A DNA stretch of 64,000 bases from Echiichthys vipera (lineage: Eukaryota > Chordata > Actinopteri > Perciformes > Trachinidae), in NCBI GenBank assembly GCA_963691815.1, contig OY829661.1:24907500-24971499 (forward strand), given 5' to 3'. The first letter of the stretch is position 1. The number at the start of each line of letters is the position of its first letter. Positions 13,119 through 23,994 of the stretch are shown piece after piece. The notes under the pieces are model-generated. The model was not told the origin of the DNA. It did not search any database and was given only the letters and a program-made list of their open reading frames with translations. The translations under genes were made by a program, and so were the position numbers.

Positions 13119-14753
13119 GCCTAAATTAGCCTCTTAAAAGCATAAAAGCTAAATAATTTGATAAACCTCTATGATAAGGTTGAATTTTAAATGCCTGAAA
13201 AATACATTTTGCACTATTTTGCCACCATGCAGGGTTGAAACAGTCTGCTTCCATAATTGAGTAGATTAATGGCCGCAGCTACAGAAGATGTAATAAAGCA
13301 TGAACGGCCACACGTGCTGATTACGCATTGATGGTGTGAAATAGTGAAAGGAAAACAATATAAAGCACACCACTGATAGAATGACCAATGCAGCCCACCA
13401 TTGTGGCTGCTTTGTTTGTCTTGAAGGCTGTGGAGCCAAATGATGAAAAGAGTTAAATTAAAGGCACAGGATGAAAGACTTCTTGGCCCATCAAAAGGAG
13501 AAAAAAACGCTTCTGACAACACGACTCCTGATTTATTGATTCCCCAGCTCAATTTTTCCATCCAGGGTGCTTCGAAAGAGCAAAGCAATCTCTGAGTTTG
13601 TTGGCTGTTGTTATATTCCCCTGGAAAATGGACACTCACACACACAAATACACACAAACACAAACACACTGGAGTACAAACCCCGTGCACAAACACATCG
13701 AGCTCCCAGTGGGGCGGAGTTTTTAATCCTCAAATACACTGCCATAAATCAAACCCCACTCCCTCATGCCCCAGCTCGTCTCTCTCAATGAAAAGCTCAA
13801 GCCATTGGCACATTACTGGCAATTTACAGGGCCAGCCATGCGATGAGAGGAGCATCAACAGAGCATCCTTGATGTTTTTAATTCCTTATTACTTTAACTC
13901 ACTACACGGATACTGAATTTTTAAGATGTGACCTACAATCACTCCCTCTGAGTAAATGTCATTCATGTTATGGGGCTGTTAAGTGTGACGTAAAACCCTT
14001 TCAAAATACAATACCCGGGTCAAAACTCACCATCAAGCAACACAGAAAACAACGAAACCTGTGAGTAGTTACAATCACTTCTTTCTTCAGTGAGACACCT
14101 TTTTATGTATAGGAAGCAATGAAGTTGTTGTTTTTTGCTCTGCGGCATTGTGGAAACACAAGGCTCGGACCGGCTTAGGCACGGAAATTGTATTTTGAAA
14201 GGGCTTTACATCACGACTTAACAGCCGGATACCTTTACCACACACCCCTAATCTTGCAATCAGAATTAATTTAATAGGTGTAGTTATATAACTGACCACA
14301 AAAAACCCATAGTTGAATCAAATATATTGAAAAAGGCCTGTGTTTTCTGTGGCACTCTCTTTGGAAACACCCTGAGTGTATTTAGTGTTAAAGAATAACA
14401 TTGTACGCTGTCCTCAGAGTACGTATTTTATGACTAGTCGAAATACCTATAGCCTACAAATAAATACAATCCCAATGGAGTGTAGATATAAATGATTAAA
14501 ACAGTTGGGGTAACATTTGTAACAGTTTCTGCATGTTAGCGAAAATTAGTTTAATGATTAACAGTTTGAAAGTATTGGCTGCGATATGAATGAACAGTTG
14601 AAATATCTACGACAAAGTTAGCATTTGAAATAGTTAGGCCCCAGCTATAGTTATGCTTCCTATTAGCTAACTGCTTAAAGTGAAGGATAAGCAGTTGAAA
14701 TAGTTAGCTAAAAATAATGAACTAGCAGTTAATACAGTTAGATAAAAGAAATT

Positions 14754-14972
14754 ATTAGCATTAGCTTAAACTGTTGAGAGCGTTGGCTAAAGTTAGCCAA
14801 AGTTGATGAATAGCGTTAGCTTAAACAGTTGAGAGCGTTAGTTAAAGGCAGCTAAAGTTGATGAATAGCGTTAGCTTAAACAGTTGAGAGCGTAAGCTAA
14901 AGTTAGCTAAAGGAGATGAATAGCGTTAGCTTAAACAGTTGAGATAATGAGCTAAAAGTAATGGATGAACAG
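14754..14972. repeat. 55-bp minisatellite (about four units)
   Basis: The landmark TAGCGTTAGCTTAAACAGTT recurs at 14811, 14866 and 14921, exactly 55 bp apart, with partial units on both sides. Each unit contains two GTTAGC or GCTAAAG cores, so the array itself is built from a shorter TTAGCTAAA-like motif. Degenerate versions of that motif extend over about 14500-15130. Confidence 0.88.
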
Positions 14973-15473
14973 TATTTAGTCTAAGATATGAAATACAAAA
15001 AACAATGATTTAGATTAAACAGTTGGAATAGTTTGATCAAAAAAAGGTAATGAATAAGTAGATGGAATTGTTAACGCTAGCAACGGTAGAACCATTTAAA
15101 TAGTTAGCGAACTAAAAGTATAGGCTAATGGATATACTGCTGAAATAGTGAGGTAAAAGTAATGCATACATTTTTGCATGTTGGTAATGAAGAAATATTG
15201 AATTACCATTAATGCTATTAATATCCATTTAAAATCCATTCATCAGAACATGTTTTAGTTATAAGCTAAATGTTATTATGAGAGATTCATAAAAAGGGGA
15301 GTATAAGGAATCACACAGGGAAAGAAGCTCAAAGCTACATCTAAATACATTCTGCAGTCATTATAACCTACACTAAAACTGTATTTCACAACGGATCCCG
15401 CAAAAGTAATATATGATTTATTTTAGCCTTGATCAAATTATTCCATTTGTCACAACTTCAAATGTGTTTTCAG

Positions 15474-15648
15474 GTGGAATGGCTGAAAAATGAAGAACCT
15501 CTCGACTCTGATGGCGCCACTGATACAAGAGGCGACCATAATCTCATCGTCCCTGAAGCCCGCCTCTCTGATTCTGGAAACTATACCTGCGTTGCCAACA
15601 ACATTGTGGCCAAGAGACGCAGTGCCACAGCCACGGTCATAGTCTACG
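15474..15648 (+). CDS. unc5d: unc5d exon: second Ig domain, C-terminal part
   Basis: The exon starts after the acceptor TGTTTTCAG at a GTG codon in phase 0 and ends TACG|GTAAGA in phase 1. It encodes fragment residues 1-58, VEWLKNEEPLDSDGA through TATVIVY. DSGNYTCVA is the F-strand of an Ig domain with its disulphide cysteine, and IVAKRRSATATV is the G strand. In UNC5 receptors Ig1 and Ig2 bind netrin and other ectodomain partners such as FLRT proteins. VEWLKNEEPLDS is closer to UNC5D than to A, B or C. The first Ig cysteine must be in the previous exon, which is outside the window. Confidence 0.96.
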
Positions 15649-18600
15649 GTAAGATATCAAATTACAAATCTACTTTTTTTTTTTTCTATTCTGTCCCAGC
15701 CGAAAAAGGCGTGACGGTAGAATAGGTTTGCACTGGAGATGATCAAAACAATGTCAAACAGCTTTGTGGTCTGTGTCAAAATATCAATTCACTGCACAAG
15801 TAGGGTGTCAGATTGGCACCTGAATCGCCCCAAAGTCATTAATATAAAAAGCCCCGCTCAACCACAGCGTGTGGTCTTTTTTTTCCACACAAGAATCTAA
15901 TGAGCAGGTAATGGCCAAGTGATCCCTCGTGTGTAAAAACAAGGCGACGCAGGCCCAATATTTACAAGAACTCAATTATTCATGGCGGAAAGGCAGTGAC
16001 GTGGGCTGTCACAACTCCCCCTCTTTTATCTGCCAGTGCTGAACACCTTGTGTGGAGAGCTTTGTATAGCTGCAGGCCAGCAGACACTGTTTCAAGCTTC
16101 TTTTTTTCTCGCCCTGTAGAGAGCTCTGCAGGGACAAAGGGGAATAAGTGAAATTCTAATGTCATACTAGCACCATCTCCTTTCACGCCAGAGCAATGCC
16201 TTGTTAATTGGAGTGTTTCGGTGCTCATTTTACTGACCTTTCATCATTCGGTTCTTTCAAGGTGGCTGCTGTAGGAATTCATCTGATTCTTTCTGACACC
16301 CCTTTTGTTGATGCCCATCAATCATTCATTTTCTTAATGCTAATGAAGCCTAGACAGGCTTACTACTCCCAATAGCCGCTGACAGATGTACAATGGGGGA
16401 ATACTAGTATTTCTTCCTGTCCTGTGACAGCAAATGAGCTGATTAGTCAGTCAGCCCGCATTATTTTTGGCAACAAATCAGAGAGAGAAGTAGACAGGAG
16501 GGAAGACGCCATTGATCATCTTTAAAAAGACACCTCGTTTTTTTTTTCCTGATAAGACGTTCATTGTCACTTTTGAGAGAACCCCTTTTATGCAGTCACT
16601 CCGGTGCCGAAAATATACCGTCAACGACAGAATGTAGGCCAGTTTTCACTCTTGTAGCGTCTTTTCATTCCTTTCCTTTCATCCTCTGGCACATACAGTG
16701 AATGGAGGCTGGTCATCGTGGACAGACTGGTCCCCCTGTAATGTACGCTGTGGTCGCGGTGTGCAGAAACGTTCTCGCACTTGTACGAATCCAGCTCCTC
16801 TCAACGGAGGAGCCTTCTGTGAGGGCATGTCGGTGCAGAAGAGCACCTGCAACACACTGTGTCCAGGTAAGCACATGGACGCTGTCTTCAAACATTGAAT
16901 TTCCCCTTGAAGGATTGATAAAGGAATTCTTCTTCTTCTTCTTCTTCATGCCGTTAGTGTTAGTGCATACACTTAAAAGCACGCAGTGGTCTTTGAGTTG
17001 TCCTCCCACCTCACAGGTTCGAGGTAATAATTCTTTAAGTCCTGAAAATCTTAGAATTGATTTCAGGGCTGCATGCTATGAAACGCTGAGATTTAGATGC
17101 TTGAAAGCATTGCATTCATTGGTTATTTCTTGCATTAAAGGAATTCAAGTGCAGCATTTTAGGGAAGATGCGTATTTGCTTTCTTGTCAAGAGATGGATA
17201 AGAAGAATAATGCCAGTCCAATATGTTCCTGTTGAAAACGAAGCTATAGCTGACAGGTGATTAGCTTAGCTTTGCATTAAGACTGGAAGCAGGGGGAAAA
17301 CTGTTCACCAGCACTAATGCTCACAAATGGTAATGTCTGTACATTCGGTATGTAACTGCAGTATACAGCGGTATATCGTCTGTGTAAATAAGATATATTT
17401 TTTGTATTTTTTATATTTTACTTTATTCTATTACTGCATCTCATCGTGCAATCCTGTGTTGTGTAATGACAACTAAGAACAAACTTTTGTTGGTTTACTT
17501 TCTACAAAACATATTACGAACAACATTATTTGTAGTTTTATGGAGAGGAATGTGCTGGAACTATTTCTTGACCAACTTAATTATTTTTTTGGGAGGCCTG
17601 TCATCACAGTTACTGAGCCTGGGACACAACCCCCCATAAAACAACAAATTGTTGTTTTTACACTTTGGCCTTTGTACAGATTTAACAAACAAGATGTTAC
17701 ATGTTAATCATTTAGCTTTAGAAGTGCTGGTGCTGATTTTGTACCTTTTTGGAAAGAGCCACGGTAGCTGTTCCCCCTGCTTCCACTCTTAACGGCAAGC
17801 TAAGTTATCCGTCTGCAGAAACACACTTCATATACTTCATCTAACTCGTGGCAATAAAGAAATTAAGTGTATTTCCCAAAATGTTGAAGTATCCTTTTAA
17901 AAAATAAAGCCTGCTGTGTGGCAGCCAACTATAACTAACTAACAATTTTAACAGTGTCCTTGAATGCATCAGTGTGAAGAGGTTTTCTTTTCGCTCACAA
18001 ATGCATCGCCCCCCAATAATACATTAAATGTGACCAAAAGTAAAGGCAACAAAAGGGTTTCTGTGACTGATGATGGAGTGTTTAAAAAGCCCCTCTGCAC
18101 GCTGCTTTTAATACCTGTAATTAACAGAGAATAGCATCAGTATTGACTGTAGGAAATAAGTCTAAAAGCTTGAGGGACACTTTGCAGTTCCATCTCACCG
18201 TGAAAGCAGTGCGCATCTCATTCTGCTGATAGTGACAGTGGTTTAAATCGAACACAGTGGCCCTTAAAGCAAATGAAGAGAGAAGGTATGGGAAATGGAG
18301 AGGGGGTGGAAAAAAAGAATAGCGTAAAAGAACGTAACTGAGAGACACAGAAGAAGCAGAAGCTCAGAGTGGAGCAGTTCCAGTTATCAAAACTTACGTG
18401 TAATCTGCTCGGCCCGAGTGTTTTTTTTTGACAAGCCCAAATTTATGATTTCAACCACAGCACCGGTATAAAAGGGAATTGCTCATCAGGTTTAAGAAGA
18501 AAAAAAAAAGTAATCAGTGGAAGGCAGTGCACTCCTCCAAACATTATCTCCCCTTTGCCAAGTGCCTCCTTCTAAAGGATTCTTTCTCCCACATCGGAGT

Positions 18601-21600
18601 TTTAACATAAACAGGGTGCATTTGCGTTAAGATTAGCAGAAAGAAGGGAACCTTTAGAGCAATTGGTGGGGGAGAGGAGGCTTGATGGAGTACGGCGTAA
18701 GCAGTGCCATACTCAAGTGCTTCGAGTCGGCAAAGCAGCACAACACTTTGGCACCCTGAGGAGGAAAATGGGTTGTTTTTTTCAGTTAGAGCAGCTGTTA
18801 CCTTCAAAGTGTTTCTGAAAAAGTCCCAAAAAACTAGTAAATAAATTAACTGATGCACATTGTTTGGATCTTTTCTAAGTAAAGTGAGCTTCTCTGTCAG
18901 GGCCTCTACCCAACGCAGAGTTTTGTCAGTCAAATCAGACTTAGCTGTTCAATACAAATATTTGACTTTGACGTTTCGTGGTGAAAGACTGGTTATTGGT
19001 AATTTTTTCTGTCATTTTCTTATTTTTTATGCCTGTAGGAGTGTTTGTTCGCACACTGAAGGGATGACAGTGTACTTCCACCATGCATCATGCACCTCAA
19101 ATATGTGTTTGTAGCCTCCTTGTATCCTTAACCACTTGTATTTGCATGTGATTCCCTTAGTGGACGGCAGCTGGGGAGAGTGGAGCGAGTGGTCAGTGTG
19201 TAGTTCAGACTGTGACCGGCAGCGCAGCCGCGAGTGTACCGCTCCAGAGCCCAGACACGGAGGACGGCTGTGTGACGGGGTGGCGTTGGCTTCAGACAAC
19301 TGCACCGGCGGCCTCTGCACACAGAGTGGGTAACATCACCATCCCTCTCCGCTGCTTCACAATGAGAAAAAAATATAGTTTAGGATCATTACTGCCAGTC
19401 CCATTGTGTTCAGGGACTGTGTCATTATGGATTTACTGTTTATAATTTTTTGGCAGTGTGGGCTTGATCATGATCGTCATTATAATCACGGCCATTACCA
19501 GCACCCTCATTCATCTTCTTCATTATTCATCCACTCTACTCCACACACACATAACACGCAGTGTGCACAGGCATGGATGCATACGTAGTAATTACATCAA
19601 CTGAGACTCGTAGCTTTCAAAAAGGTGAAAGAGAAACTCTCATTGTGATCTTTCTCTGTCTTTGCAGATCGAAAGTTGCTACACGATGCTAAGCCACAGG
19701 GTGAGTTTCTCCTCAGCTTCAATAACTTACAGTATGTTACTTTAAAGATAGCACTGCCCGCAAACAATCGCCTGGAAGAATACCTGTGCAATAATTTAGT
19801 TCAAAGGTGCCCTCGTTCGATTGCATTGCAGCCTGGTTCCCAGAGGCCAGGCTGCAGCGCTCACGCTCAATACTGGACCGATTTTTTTTTTTAAAAGTTG
19901 TTGCCATTAGTCCCTTACACAGAAATACATGAGGAAATAGGGTCCCCCAGGTAAAGACAAAAATACTAAAATTCCTCTTTCAGACGCCTCTGTCTTTATT
20001 GAGGACCCCGACACACCACTGGGAGTAAGTGAGAGAAATGTGTCCGACAGGTGGATCAGCCTAGCAAATCAGTAATTGTATCCAAACAGAGCGTGTTGCC
20101 ATGAAAAAGGGAACAATATTTATATTCTGATGTCTGGAAAGCAGCCACGGTATAAGAGGGATAAATCACTCTGACAGGTGTGCTTATGAAAAGGAACACA
20201 CTCTGCATGACTCATTGTGAATTCTCCCGCTATTAAAACAGAGTTATTTCAGATGCAGATGTTCTGACAAACAGGTAGCATGCAAGACGTATGAAGAGTG
20301 AGTTGAAAATGTAAGTGCATATATATGTTAGCAGTTATTAGAAGAAATGCATTTAGGGTAAAATCATTCAAATTCAGAGCTGGTTGTGATTTTTGTGTCA
20401 TAGAGGACACATTTTGGACTGATGACTTTGATGGTTAGTGAGTGTTTTCTCCACCCTCTGCATTCATTTTCACTCCATTTACAATAACATGCTGTATGTT
20501 GGATCACATTACTTGTTTAAAAATGTACTCCTGTATTGTTGAAATGAACATTGTGGTGGTTAAACTGCATTGTGTCACCCGCTTCATATGTCAGCCCTCA
20601 GTAGCGTGCTTGTCTCTTAACGGTTAATGATCAGTTACAGAGGGTCGGCTGTCGATCAGAATAAAAAAGTCCATGTTAACATTTCTCTAGTGCAGGGGTC
20701 TGCAACCAAAGGCTCTTGGGCCGTGGCTCCCTGTAGCTTTGCCAAAAAATGATATAAACAACGTGTAAATAACGTCTTTTTTGGACAGTGGACAAGGGAA
20801 CACCTGTTATCTTAGAGTTCAAGGTGATTTTTCCAAAAATATTACCTGTAACTAAAATATGCATCACATGCTAGGTCTACTGCCCAGTGCCTTTCCCTGC
20901 AGGGGGCTAATCTTGAGTTAGTGACCCGCTCTGGTATGCTAGCCGCGGATAAACCCCCCAAAAAACTTTGTAGGAAAATAGTGTTGCGTGGACATATTCA
21001 TTTGCTTTGCTTACCTGTGTGCTTGATATGTGGTGAGAAATTAACAAACAACATTTTTTAGGACAGGTAATAATACCAATAAATTGTCAACAGTAACTTT
21101 ATATAAACTTTTATGAGCTGTGACATCAAATATGTTTTGCGGCTCCAGACAAATTTTTTTCTGGTAGAAGAGGGGGAAAAATGGCTCTTTAGATAGTAAA
21201 GGTTGCAGACCCCGTCTAGTGTGAAGCCGAAAGTCGATGTTGGGGGACTGGATAACTTTCTAACATTCTGAACGCCACAAACGTAAGTTACGTAACAAAC
21301 TCACTCATTTGAACCCAAACCATGATCTTTTCCTCAACTCATTTAGGTTGTTTTGTTGACTAAACCTAACCAAGTAACATTAGTGTTGTTTGAATTCACG
21401 ACGGGACTCCTAGAGCGGTATAAAGGTGACGCCATCGGGTCCTGACCAACATAACGACTGTTACCACGTGAATAGACGTAAACACCCTTCTGAACTAGTA
21501 TCAGATGTAGATGGCTCCTTCTAAGCTGTATCTTTGAGGCTGATAACCACTGATAATGGCCATTCGATATGGGTGATTGTGTGGGCAGCATTATGTTAAT

Positions 21601-23962
21601 AACAATTATGGGGGATGATCAATTCTATCAACTGAATCAAATTACCTCAGTGTTACTCCTGTGCCAGCATACTGTAAATTCCCCCTAATAGAATTATTTT
21701 TGAATACATCAGGTGTAGTATTTCAAGCCAAATGGCCGGTGCTTTGTGTTTGTGTATCCATTGCTTTGTGCATTATTGCCGTCTAGGGCAATGGGCCATT
21801 TATGTGTTGATTACTGCTGCAGTTAAAGCCACAGGCACACGTTCTCCTTACTTGTCCTTTAACACAGTTGTGTATTTGTGTTTGTCAGAAATGGGGGGAA
21901 AAGAATGCAACCGGGCTGCCAAAACTTCCCAAGCCCCCAATTAACCTGCTACTGTAGCCGTTAATGCCGCTTTGCATATTTTGTCAATTTCTCCTCATTT
22001 GAGCTTCAGGCTACTTAGAGGATTTCTCTGCTTGTCCTGTTTCAGCACAGATCTCATTATCTTTCAAGAACAAGCTAGCAGCCCCTTTCTTTCCCACTCA
22101 CTCCTTTCCTTTGTGGACTTGGACGCTGCAGTACTGGTGGGAGCAGATAGAGCATAATCATTGCCGATGAGCTAATTTAATGAATTGGTTTTGTCACATT
22201 ATCCCAGTGGAACGCAGAATGCCTCCAACACCAGAGCCAAGCAGCGTTTGAAATGACAGTCAGGTGCTGGGTTGATTATAATCGTCTTCCTTCCGAGGTT
22301 CCTCATTAGTGGCTTTAACACTCCGCGGCGGAGCAATGAAGCTGTGCATGAGGAGGCAGGGCACACGAGGAATAGAAAACAAAAAAGGCGCTAAAGTAGT
22401 TTGAAACTAAGGTAGACTTGCCTCCTCCAAAACACTTTTATATATTTAACTCGGCTGATGTTCCTGAGCAGATTCACAGTTTATTCTGGGTGAAAATGTC
22501 TCCCAGCTTCCTCATTAATAACCACAGTGGACTCAGAAAGCAAAAAGTCGCTGAGAAATCTCTCTTCTCTTACTCACTCTTACTTTCCAAGGTGTGGAGA
22601 ACAGCAGTGACGTGGCCCTGTACTCAGGCCTTGCTGCAGGGGTGGTGACGGTGGTGCTGCTGATCGTCGCTGTAACTCTTTACCGAAGGAGCCAGAGTGA
22701 GTACGGCGTTGATGTCATCGACTCCTCCGCCCTCACCGGGGGCTTCCAGTCCTTCAGTTTCAAGACCTCTCGTCAAGGTGAGCCGGTGCGCCTTAACCCC
22801 AAAAATTGTTCCGCGAAGTGCTGCATCCAACTGCGAGCACAGGCTTCCCACCAAACACTGCATCCGAACTGGAAAGTAACAGAAGATAATGGAGCAGATG
22901 TTACTAGTAGTTGAAATGACAGAGGGTAGTCAGAGAAGATGGGTATAGAATCATGAAAAGCTGCGTTGGATAAAATGCTTCCTGTAATCATTTCCCTCTG
23001 ATGTATCTGACATATCCCAGCGATAACTGTGATATACAGTAGATCTGTGATAGTGCACTGTGTATATTCAGGATACTACAGCAATATGTCTGGATAATCT
23101 GCTCGAGTCTGGTGCCACATTGGATGATTTAATTAATTCAATAAGATATGCATGCTGTTAGAATCGTGCATAATTAGACTCAGCGCACCCCATAAATTAG
23201 AGACTAGAGCTGACACATGAATAAAAACGCTGTATGGCTCGCTCGCACGTTCACACCTTTCACACCTATCATTCCGGCTAGTGTACGATAGCTACAGCTA
23301 TTTAATGAACCTATCGTTAAGGACCCCATTCTAAGATGATGACTTTGGTTTTAGCTCAGTTTATTTTATTTTTATTGAATTTCATTTAAACCTGCACTTG
23401 ATTAATTTAAAAAAAAAGTTTCTATATTACTTATACCGTATTTTCCGCACTATAAGTTGCACCTAAAAACCTTCAAATGTCTCAAAAGCCGACAGTGCGC
23501 CTTATAATCCGGTGCTCCTTATATATGGACCAATATTGAGCCACAACAGGTCTCGCAACTACGGTGAGCAGCCGCCGACTCTATTTTCCCCCGTAGAAGA
23601 AGTAACGCGCGGTGCATGTTGAGATATACGACTGCGCGAAGCGTGCCGTTTCATTTCCATGTGTGTGTTTGTGTAAAGAGCCCAAAATGGCTCCTGTTAA
23701 GAGACACGCTTACGACGCAGAGTTTACACTCAAGGCCATTAGTCACGCAGTAGAACACGGGAATAGAGCAGCAGCCAGAGAGTTGAACATGAACCAATCA
23801 ATGGTGCCGAAGTGGAGGAAGCAACAAGACGACCTCCCCTGACTGTTTTGTTGACATTCCCTTTAGCGCAGCTCCATCTAATGGATGCAGAACGTAACCC
23901 CAGCCTCGAGTATAGCGTCTGTTCTATGCGCCTTATAGTGCGGAAAATACGGTATATGTATC

Positions 23963-23994
<32 letters not shown>

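Larger units (their letters stand above)
1..15473 (+). other. Upstream unc5d intron (3' portion of a large intron)
   Basis: This is non-coding sequence before the Ig2 exon. I looked for the preceding exon (end of Ig1 and start of Ig2, expected to encode a YLRKNFEQ-like stretch ending in phase 0) and did not see it, so the intron probably continues upstream of the window. It holds four SINE copies, one hAT-like and one Harbinger-like element, several microsatellites and a 55-bp minisatellite, all listed separately. The remainder is AT-rich unique-looking sequence. Longer open frames in it have no recognisable homology and no gene structure. Confidence 0.75.

Noticed and set aside
13214..13696. 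160-codon minus-strand open frame
   Set aside because: Partly over a CACA-type tract and otherwise without similarity or gene structure.
1..15473. Search for the Ig1, signal-peptide and Ig1-Ig2 exons
   Set aside because: No sequence encoding the expected YWCQCVAW or YLRKNFEQ-like stretches was seen, so these exons are taken to be upstream of the window.
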